Shown here in pieces: positions 1 to 6,750 of a stretch of 13,616 nt of DNA. The notes under the pieces were generated by a model. It made no database searches. It was not told where the DNA came from and was given only the letters and a program-made list of their open reading frames with translations. The first letter of the stretch is position 1. Every line of letters begins with the position of its first letter. Origin of the DNA: Planctomycetota bacterium (lineage in GTDB: Bacteria > Planctomycetota > PLA2 > JAEUHO01); contig JAPKHB010000034.1 in assembly GCA_026647295.1 (NCBI GenBank), positions 5,001-18,616 on the forward strand, given 5' to 3'. The position numbers and the translations under genes were made by a program.

Positions 1-1
1 G

Positions 2-409
2 GGCCGCCTGGCGGCCATGGCGCTGCCCGTGGGCGACGCCCACGCCGAACCCGGGCTCCTTGGCGAGGCGCTCGCCCGCCGCCCCGCCCTGGTGGTGGAC
101 GCCCTGTTCGGGGTCGGTCTCGCGCGCCCTCTCGGCGCACCCTGGGCCGAGGCCGTGGCGCTTTTGAACGCCTCCGGCGGACCGGTGCTGGCCGTGGACC
201 TGCCCTCGGGCCTCGAAGCCGATTCGGGCCGGGAACTGGGCGTGGCGGTGCGGGCCCGGGTCACCGCCGCGATGGGCCTGCCCAAGCCCGCCCACGCGCT
301 GCGGCCGGACCTGTGCGGCCGGGTCGTGGAGGTCGACATCGGGCTCCCGCGGGCGTTGCACGCGCCCTGGTTGCTCGATCGGCCCCTGCCGGGCGCATCG
401 CCCGGCTGA
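2..409 (+). CDS. nnrE: NAD(P)H-hydrate epimerase, 3' part only (5' end outside window)
   Basis: This is the C-terminal part of a YjeF_N-family NAD(P)H-hydrate epimerase. The enzyme interconverts the R and S epimers of damaged (hydrated) NAD(P)H so that a dehydratase can repair them. Visible family signatures are VVDALFGVGLARPL, the AVDLPSGLEADSG block with its conserved Asp, MGLPKPAH, and the final VVEVDIGLP strand. The frame is open to the left edge (codons for GRLAA precede the Met at 17), so the ATG at 17 is internal and the real start lies outside the window. The protein stops soon after the epimerase fold, so the fused NnrD dehydratase domain of bifunctional versions is absent here. It is followed by an L,D-transpeptidase on the same strand after 134 bases containing a strong hairpin. 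The family call is firm; the full length is unknown. Confidence 0.9.
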   Translation, partial: GRLAAMALPVGDAHAEPGLLGEALARRPALVVDALFGVGLARPLGAPWAEAVALLNASGGPVLAVDLPSGLEADSGRELGVAVRARVTAAMGLPKPAHALRPDLCGRVVEVDIGLPRALHAPWLLDRPLPGASPG

Positions 410-433
410 CGTCCGTGGCACCGGGTAGAAGGA

Positions 434-474
434 AGCCCGCTCCCCGGGCCGCCCGGGCATCCGCAACGCGGGCT
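434..474 (+). terminator. compound GC-rich hairpin after nnrE
   Basis: An outer 7-bp inverted repeat, AGCCCGC (434-440) with GCGGGCT (468-474), encloses an inner CCCGGG-CCG-CCCGGG hairpin (443-457). It begins 25 bases after the nnrE stop. There is no U tract, so this is a putative terminator or leader structure only. In DNA this GC-rich such hairpins also arise by chance. Confidence 0.35.
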
Positions 475-512
475 GGTACGGCGCGCGAGTGCTCGTAGGC
501 TTTGGGGCGATT

Positions 513-529
513 CCCCACCATTTGTGGGG
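513..529 (+). promoter_or_regulatory. hairpin abutting the ribosome binding site of the L,D-transpeptidase gene
   Basis: A perfect 6-bp stem, CCCCAC (513-518) with GTGGGG (524-529), closes a CATTT loop. It ends 2 bases before the Shine-Dalgarno GGAGG (532-536). The GGAGG lies 7 bases before the ATG at 544 and decides that start over an in-frame TTG at 502. The hairpin could modulate translation; this is inference from position only. Confidence 0.4.
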
Positions 530-543
530 GCGGAGGACCCGCC

Positions 544-1659
544 ATGCGTCTCACCCACGCCGTGCTCGCCCTGGTGGCCGTCTGCGGAGGCTTGGCGTTC
601 TGGGCCTCCGCGCGCAGCGCCGAGGAGCCGCTCACGGGGCCCGAGCCCACGGCGGCGCAACCGGGCGCGGCGCTGGCGCGCCCCGCGGAGACGCCGGCCC
701 CGGCGCCCGCGCCCGGGCGGGCCGCCGATGCGGACGACGCCCGGGCCGCGCCGCTCCTCGAGGCGCTCGCCCGGGCCGAGGCCGCCGGCGACGGGGCGGC
801 GCTCGAGGCCGCCGAGGCCCGGCTGCGGGCCGAGGCGTGGGACGCCCCCGCCGCCCGGCGCTGGGCCCTGAAGCGCGGGGCGGCGCGCGCCGCCGAGGCC
901 GGGGCGTTGACCGGGATCGAGGCCATCCGGGCGCGGGACGAGGCGCGCCGTCTGCTCTCGCGCGGCGTGTTCCTGCCCGAGTTCTTCGGCCCCGACCTCG
1001 CCCCGACCCCCGAGCGCGACCGGCTGGTGGCCGCGATCCAGCAGCTCAACCGCCAGGTGATGCGCTACGGCCCCGGGCTCGAAGGGGTCACGCGCCCCTA
1101 CGAGGTCCAGCCGGGCGACGCCCCGGTGCTGATCGTCTCGCGCCAGCGTCTCGGGATGGGCTCCAACGGGGTGCTGTTCTGGAACCTGGGCACGCTCAAC
1201 CCCAAGGCGCTGCGCGCCGGCACCGCGATCCTCCTGCCCCTCGAGGAACTGACCGTGTGGGTCGACCAGGCCCGCTTCCGCCTCGCGCTCTTCGTCGGGG
1301 ACTGGTTCGTCAAGGACTTCCGCGTCGGCGTCGGGCGGCCCGAGAGCGAGACGCCCCGCGGCGAGTTCGTGGTCACGGACCGCCAGCTCAACCCGCCCTG
1401 GACCGCGCCCGACGGCAAGGTGTACAAGCCGGAGGACCCGGGCAACGAGTTGGGCGCGGCCTGGATCCGCATCGTGAACGACGAGTTCCCCCACGCCGCC
1501 GGCTACGGCATCCACGGCACGCGCAAGCCCGAGACGCTCGGCCTGCGCTCGAGCAACGGTTGCGTGCGGCTGGCGAACCCGGAGGCCGTCGAACTCTACG
1601 ACTGGGTCCGGCGCCAGGACTCCAACGGCGGCCCGGCGACGCGCGTGTTCATCCGCTAG
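544..1659 (+). CDS. exported LysM / YkuD L,D-transpeptidase
   Basis: This 371-residue protein should act in the cell envelope, forming or editing L,D-type peptidoglycan cross-links or anchoring proteins. Residues 1-24 form a signal peptide or anchor (hydrophobic 5-21, with an Ala-x-Ala cleavage option near 21-24). An Ala/Pro-rich linker follows, then charged Ala-rich helices to about 150. A LysM-like domain covers about 186-233 (YEVQPGD at the start, LRAGTAILLP at the end). The YkuD catalytic domain runs from about 235 to the end. It carries TPRGEF, YGIHGT with His324, and SSNGCVRL with the nucleophile Cys340, so the active site looks intact; Asn replaces the His often seen in SHGC. The ATG at 544 is chosen because GGAGG sits 7 bases upstream and a signal peptide follows directly. 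The substrate cannot be told from sequence. Confidence 0.93.
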   Translation: MRLTHAVLALVAVCGGLAFWASARSAEEPLTGPEPTAAQPGAALARPAETPAPAPAPGRAADADDARAAPLLEALARAEAAGDGAALEAAEARLRAEAWDAPAARRWALKRGAARAAEAGALTGIEAIRARDEARRLLSRGVFLPEFFGPDLAPTPERDRLVAAIQQLNRQVMRYGPGLEGVTRPYEVQPGDAPVLIVSRQRLGMGSNGVLFWNLGTLNPKALRAGTAILLPLEELTVWVDQARFRLALFVGDWFVKDFRVGVGRPESETPRGEFVVTDRQLNPPWTAPDGKVYKPEDPGNELGAAWIRIVNDEFPHAAGYGIHGTRKPETLGLRSSNGCVRLANPEAVELYDWVRRQDSNGGPATRVFIR

Positions 1660-1965
1660 CGCGCCCACCCGCGGACGCGCGGCGTTTCGCCCGCGCGCGA
1701 CGCTGCGGGGGCGCGCCGCCGCCCGCGTTCAGCCCCTTCGACCCCGCGCGGCGCGTCCGGCGCGGGAGCCCTCACTCCGATTGCGGGATCCGGCCCCGTT
1801 CCCAGGCCATCGGCGCGCCCGGAGGGGTGCGGAGGGCCCATGAGGAGGCCGACGTGGATTGGTATCCATGAGGCCGAGGAAGGGGCCCGAGCGCCCCCTC
1901 CCGGTGCGCCGTACGTCCGTAGTCCCGACCCCTGAACGCTTACGCGCCGCCGCCGGCGTTCAAGC
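1660..1965. other. non-coding stretch between L,D-transpeptidase gene and 6S RNA
   Basis: I see no convincing gene here. The stretch holds the hairpins at 1676-1697 and 1743-1766, a weak GGGGC/GCCCC hairpin at 1882-1897, and an inverted repeat TGAACGC (1933-1939) / GCGTTCA (1956-1962) just past the 3' end of the 6S RNA. The last could help end 6S transcription, though no U tract follows. Short reading frames on both strands have compositions expected of non-coding GC-rich DNA. Confidence 0.5.
1676..1697 (+). terminator. hairpin downstream of L,D-transpeptidase gene
   Basis: CGCGC-GGCG (1676-1684), loop TTT, CGCC (1688-1691), one bulged C, then GCGCG (1693-1697) give a 9-bp stem 16 bases after the stop codon. 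A second hairpin follows at 1743-1766 (CCCGCGC/GCGCGGG, 10-base loop). Neither has a U tract. A role as terminator is plausible but unproven. Confidence 0.35.
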
Positions 1966-2158
1966 CCCCCTGGAGCGGGGCGGTCGGTTCCATCTGAGCC
2001 CAACTTCAAGGTGGGCTCGCCGGCGATGGCTTCGGTCCTGCAGGGTTCGCGCGGCGGCTTGCGCCGGCCGCAGGCGACAGCGGGTCCTGGACCTGTCGCA
2101 CGGGGGAATCCGGTTCTTCGTTTCGGCTCAGGGACGTTTCCGTCCCCGCTCCAGTGGG
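1966..2158 (-). ncRNA. ssrS: 6S RNA
   Basis: 6S RNA mimics an open promoter and binds sigma70-type RNA polymerase, damping transcription in stationary phase. A perfect 11-bp closing stem joins CCCCGCTCCAG on the plus strand (2144-2154) to its complement at 1970-1980. After one A/G mismatch, 3 more pairs (2156-2158 with 1966-1968) extend it. The enclosed length is 185 bases, essentially the E. coli size. On the minus strand the 5' side carries GTCCCTGAGCCGAAA, matching the conserved 6S GUCCCUGAGCCGAUA block, and the 3' side carries CCCACCTTGAA, matching the 6S CACCUUGAA block. Both lie in the expected order, which fixes the strand. An extended -10 promoter predicts a start near 2160, agreeing with the stem. 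The exact ends are estimates. It lies just after pheT. Confidence 0.86.
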
Positions 2159-2166
2159 ACAGGCCC

Positions 2167-2193
2167 ATTCTAGCACGGGCGCGCCGCGCGCAA
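2167..2193 (-). promoter_or_regulatory. candidate sigma70-type promoter of 6S RNA
   Basis: On the minus strand an extended -10, TGC-TAGAAT (hexamer at 2172-2167), is preceded after 15 bases by a weak -35, TTGCGC (2193-2188). The predicted start is about 2160, 2 bases from the outermost pair of the 6S closing stem. The match between promoter and RNA end is the main support; the -35 is poor. Confidence 0.6.
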
Positions 2194-2207
2194 GGGCCTT
2201 CGATCGC

Positions 2208-2229
2208 GCGGGCGGCCGATCCCGCCCGC
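2208..2229 (-). terminator. strong hairpin directly after pheT
   Basis: A perfect 8-bp stem, GCGGGCGG (2208-2215) with CCGCCCGC (2222-2229), has a 6-base loop. It starts 5 bases after the pheT stop and lies upstream of the 6S promoter. It would separate the translation operon from ssrS. There is no U tract, so the termination mode is uncertain. Confidence 0.5.
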
Positions 2230-2234
2230 AGGCA

Positions 2235-4661
2235 TCAGGCGCGCCGGACCACCCAGCCCTGCGCCTCGAGCGCCGCGAGCATGCGCTGGCGCAGCGCGTC
2301 GGCTTCGGCGGGCCCCAGCGTGCGCTCGGCGTCGTACAGCGCGCACGAGAGCGCGAGGCTGCGCCGTCCCTCCGGGATGCCCGCCCCTTCGTACACGTCG
2401 AAGACCTCGACGTCCCGAACCTGGTCGGGCGCCGCGGCGCGCAGCGCCGCGCGCACCGCCTCCGCGGGCGTGCGGCGCGGCACGATCACGCTCACGTCGA
2501 AGGGCACGACCGGGTAGCGCAGCAACGGCCGGTACTCCGAGGCGTCCGGGCGTCGCGCGGCGAGCAGGGCGCCGAGGTCGAGCTCGGCCGTGGCCGCGCG
2601 CCCCTCCACGCCGAACGCGCGCGCCACGCGGGGTGCGACCTCGCCGACGACCGCGAGCCGGCGTCCGTCGACTTCGAAGACGGCCTGTCGGCCCGGGTGC
2701 AGCCAGGCGGGCGCGGGCAGCCCCTCCGCGAGGGCTTCGCCCGTCCCCTGGCGCACGCACGCGCCGCCGAGCCCCAGGCGCGCGAGCCAGACGCGCAGGT
2801 CCGCGACGAGCGAGAGGAACAGCGCCCCGGCGGCGTCCGCGGCCCGCTCGCGGTCGTACACCCCCGCGGCGACCACCTCCACCTCGGCCGGCGGTCCGCC
2901 GGGCCGCGGCACGAAGAGCCGCGCGTGCTCCCAGAGCCGGGCGCTGGCCGTGCGGGCCTGGTTGCGCGCCGCGGCCCGCAAGAGGTCGGCGGCCGTGGAG
3001 AGGATGAGCCGGTCCTGGTCCTCGGTGAGGGGGTTTCGCACGGCGAGGTGGCCGGCGGCCCCGAGGCCGAGGGCCTCGGCCTCGCGCGGCCCGTAGAACG
3101 AGTAGCTCTTGATCTCGTGGTAGCCGCGCTCCAGCGCCGCCACGGCCAGCGCCCGCAGCGCCGTGCGCTCCGGGCGCGTGCGCTGGGGGACGAGCGCCCC
3201 CACCGGGGGCATCGGGAGGATGTCCCCGTAGCCGACGATGCGCCCCACCTCCTCGACCAGGTCCTCGGGCAGGCGCACGTCCTTGGTGGCCCGCCAGGAG
3301 GGCACGGTCACCTCGATGTGGCGCCCGCGTTCGGCCAGCCCGAAGCCCAGGGCCTGGAGCACGGCCCGGGTCCGCGGCTCGGGCACGCGCAGGCCGGTGC
3401 GCCGGCGCACGAGCGCGGGGTCGAAGCGGATGGTCACGGGCGGGTACGGGCCCGGGTAGGCGTCGGCCACCGGCGCAAGGCAACGCACCGCCGGGTCGTG
3501 GGCCAGGAGGAGGTGCGCGTAGCGCGCCGCCGCCCGCGGGGCCAGTTCGGGGTCGAGCGCCTTCTCGTAGCGGCTGGAGGCCTCGGTGCGCAGGCCGTGG
3601 CGCCGGGCGCTGCGGCGGACGCGCACCGGGTCGAAGGTGGCCGACTCGAGCAGGATCCGCCGCGTCGTCTCGCCCACCTCGCTCTCGGCCCCGCCCATCA
3701 CGCCGGCGAGCGCGAGCGGCCGGCGCGCGTCGGCGATCACGAGGTCGGCCGCGTCCAGGGTGCGCGCGACGCCGTCCAGCGTGGTGAACGCCTCGCCGGC
3801 GCCGGCCGAACGCACGCGCACCGCGGGCCCCTCCAGGCGGTCCAGGTCGAAGGCGTGCAGCGGCTGGCCGAGTTCGAGGAGGACGAAGTTGGTCAGGTCG
3901 ACGACCAGGCCGAGGCTGCGCAGCCCGAGCACGCGCAGGCGCCAGCGCAGCGCGGTCGGCGCCGGGCGGTTGGACACGCCCTCGCACACCAGGCCCAGGT
4001 AGCGCCGGCAGCCCTGCGGATCCTCGACCGAGACCGGAACCGCGCCCGCGGCCGGCCCGCCGGGCTCGAGGTCAAGGAGCGCCGGGGGCTTGCGGTCGCG
4101 GCGCAGCAAGGCGGAGAGTTCGCGGGCGAAGCCTTCGTGCCCCCACAGGTCGGGCCGGTGGGTGAGGCCCGCATTGGCCACCTCCAGCACCACCTCGTCC
4201 AGGCCGAGCGCGGCCCCGACGCCCTGCCCGGGAACGGCCGCCGCGGGCAGCGCGAGCAGCCCGGCCGCGTCCTCGCCCAGGTCGAGTTCGGCCGCGGAGG
4301 CGAGCAGGCCCGCGCTGGGCACGCCGCGCACCTCGCGCGCGTGCACGGCCTGGCCCCCGGGGAGGGTGACGCCCGGAGGCACCCACGGGGCGAGGAGGCC
4401 GGGGACCACGCCCGGCGCGCCGCACACCACGCGCACCGGCTCGGCCGCGCCGACGTCGAGGCGGCACACGGCCAGGGAGTCCGCGCCGGGGTGCGGATCG
4501 ACCGCCACGACGCGCGCGGCGACCACGCCGCAAAGCCCATCGGCCGGGCGCTCCAGGCGCTCCACCTCCGCGGTGTGGAAGGTGAGGGCCTCGGCGACCT
4601 CCTCCGGGCCCAGGCCCTCCAGGTCCACGAGTTCGCCGAGCCAGCGCAGGGAGAGCCTCAC
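2235..4661 (-). CDS. pheT: phenylalanine-tRNA ligase beta subunit
   Basis: PheT is the larger subunit of the (alpha-beta)2 cytosolic synthetase that charges tRNA-Phe. The 808 residues are the usual bacterial length. The domain order is complete: an N-terminal part, a tRNA-binding OB domain at about 40-150, the B3/4 editing domain at about 215-385 (including LVVDLTNFVLLELGQPLHAFD and GLRTEASSRYEK), B5 at about 405-480 (EDLVEEVGRIVGYGDI), the catalytic-like core at about 490-690, and a C-terminal FDX-ACB anticodon-binding domain at about 713-806 (RYPVVPFDVSVIV). The start is GTG at 4661 with GGAG upstream; the next residues, RLSLRWLGELVDL, match the family N-terminus. It follows pheS after 55 bases and is surely co-transcribed. 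Nothing appears missing. Confidence 0.98.
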   Translation of the reverse strand: MRLSLRWLGELVDLEGLGPEEVAEALTFHTAEVERLERPADGLCGVVAARVVAVDPHPGADSLAVCRLDVGAAEPVRVVCGAPGVVPGLLAPWVPPGVTLPGGQAVHAREVRGVPSAGLLASAAELDLGEDAAGLLALPAAAVPGQGVGAALGLDEVVLEVANAGLTHRPDLWGHEGFARELSALLRRDRKPPALLDLEPGGPAAGAVPVSVEDPQGCRRYLGLVCEGVSNRPAPTALRWRLRVLGLRSLGLVVDLTNFVLLELGQPLHAFDLDRLEGPAVRVRSAGAGEAFTTLDGVARTLDAADLVIADARRPLALAGVMGGAESEVGETTRRILLESATFDPVRVRRSARRHGLRTEASSRYEKALDPELAPRAAARYAHLLLAHDPAVRCLAPVADAYPGPYPPVTIRFDPALVRRRTGLRVPEPRTRAVLQALGFGLAERGRHIEVTVPSWRATKDVRLPEDLVEEVGRIVGYGDILPMPPVGALVPQRTRPERTALRALAVAALERGYHEIKSYSFYGPREAEALGLGAAGHLAVRNPLTEDQDRLILSTAADLLRAAARNQARTASARLWEHARLFVPRPGGPPAEVEVVAAGVYDRERAADAAGALFLSLVADLRVWLARLGLGGACVRQGTGEALAEGLPAPAWLHPGRQAVFEVDGRRLAVVGEVAPRVARAFGVEGRAATAELDLGALLAARRPDASEYRPLLRYPVVPFDVSVIVPRRTPAEAVRAALRAAAPDQVRDVEVFDVYEGAGIPEGRRSLALSCALYDAERTLGPAEADALRQRMLAALEAQGWVVRRA

Positions 4662-4716
4662 GGGGCCGCTCCGGCCGGCGGGCGCAACGGGGGCGTGCGG
4701 TCCGACACGGCGCCCC

Positions 4717-5730
4717 CTAGCCCTCCACCCCGGAGGCGAACTGGCGCAGGAAGCGCAGGTCGCCGCCCATGAGGTGGCGGATGTCCTCGATGCCGTGGCG
4801 GAGCATCACGAGCCGGTCGATGCCCATGCCGAAGGCGAAGCCCGACCACTCGCCCGGGTCCACGCCCCCGGCCCGCAGGACGTCGGGGTGCACGAGGCCG
4901 CAGCCCAGCAGTTCGAGCCAACGGCCGCGAAAGGTCACGTCGAGCTCGAAGCCCGGCTCCACGAACGGGAAGTAGGAGGGCCGTAGGCGCACCTCGACCT
5001 CCTGCTGGAGGATCTCGGCGAGCAGGGTGCGCAACACGAAGAGCATGTGCGCCACGCTCACCTCGCGGTCCACGTAGAAGCCCTCCACCTGGTGGAAGGT
5101 GTTCTCGTGCGTGGCGTCCACCTCCTCCTGGCGGAAGACGCGCCCGATGCACACGGCCCGGATCGGCGGGGGCCGGTTCTCCATCAGGCGCACCTGGACG
5201 GGGCTCGTGTGCGTGCGCAGGAGGCTGCCGTCGGCCAGCCAGAAGGTGTCCTGCAGGTCGCGCGCCGGGTGGTCCGGGGGGATGTTGAGCGCCGTGAAGT
5301 TGTGCCACTCGTCCTCGGCCCAGGGGCCGTCGAGCACCTCGAAGCCCATGCGCAGGAAGGTGTCCTCCACCTGCCGGGCCAGCGTCGTGACCGGGTGCAG
5401 GGTGCCGGCCGCGCGCGGGCGCGGCTCCGGCGGGGCCGGCAGCGTCGCGTCGACCCACTCGGTCTCGGCGAGCGCCGCCTCCTGCGCCCCGCGCAGCGCC
5501 TCCCGCCGCGCCTCGGCCGCGGCCTCGACGGCGGCGCGGGCGGCGTTGGCCGCCTGCCCGACCGGGCCCCGCTGGTCGGGGGGCAGGCGCCCGATCGCGC
5601 GCAGCACCCCCTGCAGCGTGCCCTTGCGCCCCAGGCAGCCCTGGCGCACGGCCTCGACCTCGGCCGCGGTGGCCGCCCGCGCGAGCGCGTCCAGCGCTGC
5701 CTTCGCCAGGGCCTCGATCTCGTCGCGCAT
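4717..5730 (-). CDS. pheS: phenylalanine-tRNA ligase alpha subunit
   Basis: PheS is the catalytic subunit that activates Phe and transfers it to tRNA-Phe with PheT. It has 337 residues, normal for bacteria. Residues 1-90 form the tRNA-binding coiled-coil arm (LGRKGTLQGVLRAIG). The class II catalytic domain follows: HPVTTLARQVEDTFLRMGF (112-130), the THTSPVQVR block (173-181), motif 2 RVFRQEEVDATHENTFHQ (197-214), RPSYFPFVEPGFELDV (250-265) and motif 3 GFAFGMGIDRLVML (297-310). The start ATG at 5730 has GAGG 5 bases upstream and matches the family length. It lies 136 bases after rplT and 55 before pheT. Confidence 0.98.
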   Translation of the reverse strand: MRDEIEALAKAALDALARAATAAEVEAVRQGCLGRKGTLQGVLRAIGRLPPDQRGPVGQAANAARAAVEAAAEARREALRGAQEAALAETEWVDATLPAPPEPRPRAAGTLHPVTTLARQVEDTFLRMGFEVLDGPWAEDEWHNFTALNIPPDHPARDLQDTFWLADGSLLRTHTSPVQVRLMENRPPPIRAVCIGRVFRQEEVDATHENTFHQVEGFYVDREVSVAHMLFVLRTLLAEILQQEVEVRLRPSYFPFVEPGFELDVTFRGRWLELLGCGLVHPDVLRAGGVDPGEWSGFAFGMGIDRLVMLRHGIEDIRHLMGGDLRFLRQFASGVEG

Positions 5731-5850
5731 GACGCCTCGGTGCGATCGCGAAAGCGGGGACGGGACGCCGCCGCCGCCGGCCCCGCCCGCCGGCCCCGTC
5801 CGGGGGGCGGCGCGCCTACCTTACGCGCCCGCGGGCGGAAGCGGAACAGT

Positions 5851-5867
5851 GCCGCGGCGCTCGCGGC
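5851..5867 (-). terminator. hairpin overlapping the rplT stop codon
   Basis: GCCGCG (5851-5856) pairs with CGCGGC (5862-5867) around a 5-base loop, at the last base of the rplT stop. It is short and lacks a U tract. It may be an attenuator before pheS or simply chance. Confidence 0.25.
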
Positions 5868-6226
5868 TACGCGGCGAGCGCCGCCCGCGCGGCCTCGGCC
5901 ACCTGGTCGAAGGCCTTGGCGTCGTGGATGGCGAGCTCGGAGAGGCTCTTTCGGTTGAGTTCGATGCCGGCCTTCTTCAGCCCGTTCATGAAGCGGCTGT
6001 AGAGCAGGCCGCGCGCCTGGGCCGCGGCGCTGATGCGCAGGATCCACAGGCGGCGGAAGTCGCGCTTGCGCAGACGGCGGTGCGCGTAGGCGTAGTTCCA
6101 CGCCCGGTGCACCGTCTCCTTCATCACCTTGTACTGGGTGCGGCGCCGGCCCACGAAGCCCTTGGCGGCCTTCATCAGGCGGCGCTTGCGGGCCAGGCGG
6201 GCGGGGGTGCAGGTGACGCGGGACAT
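5867..6226 (-). CDS. rplT: 50S ribosomal protein L20
   Basis: L20 is a 23S rRNA-binding protein needed early in 50S assembly; in several bacteria it also represses its own operon by binding the mRNA leader. The 119 residues match the family. Visible landmarks are the basic N-terminal tail (ARKRRLMKAAKGFVGRRR), the long-helix segment RRLRKRDFRRLWILRI, and the globular C-terminus GLLYSRFMNGLKKAGIELNRKSLSELAIHD. The N-terminus (MSRVTCTPARLARK) differs from the common MSRVKRGVTAR form. The ATG at 6226 has AAGGA about 8 bases upstream. It follows rpmI after 58 bases, the standard pairing. Confidence 0.97.
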   Translation of the reverse strand: MSRVTCTPARLARKRRLMKAAKGFVGRRRTQYKVMKETVHRAWNYAYAHRRLRKRDFRRLWILRISAAAQARGLLYSRFMNGLKKAGIELNRKSLSELAIHDAKAFDQVAEAARAALAA

Positions 6227-6284
6227 GGCGGGATTCCTTCCCCCGACGGGCCCGTGCGGGCCGCCGGGACGCGGGGCTCGCGGC

Positions 6285-6482
6285 CTAGGCGCCCATCAGG
6301 CGACGCATGTTCGTGGCCTGCTTGCCGCCGATCAGGTCGCCCTTGCGCAGGCGCCGCTTGCGCTTGCTGTCCTTCTTGGAGAGCAGGTGGCTGGTGCCGG
6401 AGGAGCCCAGCGGGCGCACCTTGCCCGACTTGGTCAGGCGGAAGCGCTTGGCGACCGACTTGCGGGTCTTCATCTTGGGCAT
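6285..6482 (-). CDS. rpmI: 50S ribosomal protein L35
   Basis: L35 is a small basic protein of the large ribosomal subunit. The 65 residues begin MPKMKTRKSVAKRFRLTKSG and continue with the typical SHLLSKKDSKRKRRLRKG block, an unambiguous match. The ATG at 6482 is chosen over upstream in-frame codons because the family always starts MPKMKT and GGAAGGAAGG precedes it. A candidate promoter lies at 6590-6617 and a strong palindrome sits in its leader, so this gene may head its own transcript inside the infC-pheT cluster. Confidence 0.97.
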   Translation of the reverse strand: MPKMKTRKSVAKRFRLTKSGKVRPLGSSGTSHLLSKKDSKRKRRLRKGDLIGGKQATNMRRLMGA

Positions 6483-6507
6483 GGCGGGCCTTCCTTCCGG
6501 CGGCCGG

Positions 6508-6529
6508 GTCGGCCCCGCGCGGGGCCGGC
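6508..6529 (-). promoter_or_regulatory. long GC palindrome in the rpmI leader
   Basis: GGCCCCGC-GCGGGGCC is a perfect 16-base palindrome (6511-6526). A C-G pair, a G-U wobble and a G-C pair extend it to 6508-6529. It lies about 26 bases upstream of the rpmI start, in the leader made from the candidate promoter. In other bacteria L20 binds leader RNA of this operon; such a role here is inference from position. Confidence 0.4.
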
Positions 6530-6589
6530 GCCCCGGGGGACCCACGGGGCGCGCCGGTCGAAACCGTGCCTTCCCGGGCCGAACGCGGC

Positions 6590-6617
6590 AGGGTAGAGGG
6601 CCCCGCGCGGCCGTCAA
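6590..6617 (-). promoter_or_regulatory. candidate internal promoter for rpmI-rplT
   Basis: On the minus strand TTGACG (6617-6612), a 16-base spacer, then TACCCT (6595-6590) resemble a sigma70-type promoter. The -35 matches 5 of 6 consensus bases, unusual in such GC-rich DNA. It follows an infC-distal hairpin (6643-6660) and precedes the rpmI leader, a sensible order. Confidence 0.5.
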
Positions 6618-6642
6618 GGCGCGCGCCGGGCGCACGGGCGTC

Positions 6643-6660
6643 CGGGGCGCCCGCGCCCCG
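6643..6660 (-). terminator. hairpin downstream of infC
   Basis: A perfect 7-bp stem, CGGGGCG (6643-6649) with CGCCCCG (6654-6660), has a 4-base loop. It lies in the 268-base infC-rpmI gap before the candidate rpmI promoter. No U tract follows; it is a putative terminator or attenuator. Confidence 0.35.
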
Positions 6661-6750
6661 CGCCGGGGCCCGCAGGCTCCCCGGGGGCGCTCGGGGGCTT
6701 GGGGCCCGGTCGGCGCCCGGCCGCGGGTCCGTAGGCGCGGCTCTCCGCCC

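Noticed and set aside
17..19. ATG as the start of nnrE
   Set aside because: The frame is open to the left edge and the conserved N-terminal part of the epimerase fold is missing, so this Met is internal.
1733..1873. 46-codon minus-strand frame beginning MDTNPRRPP after the 6S gene
   Set aside because: There is no ribosome binding site, the Arg/Pro/Gly-rich composition is typical of non-coding GC-rich DNA, and no family match is apparent.
1838..1873. Direct repeat CCATGAGG (1838-1845 and 1866-1873)
   Set aside because: It is only 8 bases, with two copies and no associated mobile-element structure; chance is sufficient.
1656..2168. 170-codon minus-strand frame over the 6S region
   Set aside because: The same bases form the 6S RNA with paired ends and conserved blocks, and the peptide has no recognisable domain.
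2154..4772. 872-codon open frame on the plus strand over pheT
   Set aside because: It is antisense to a complete, recognisable pheT. Its composition is that of a reversed GC-rich gene, and no family motif is visible.
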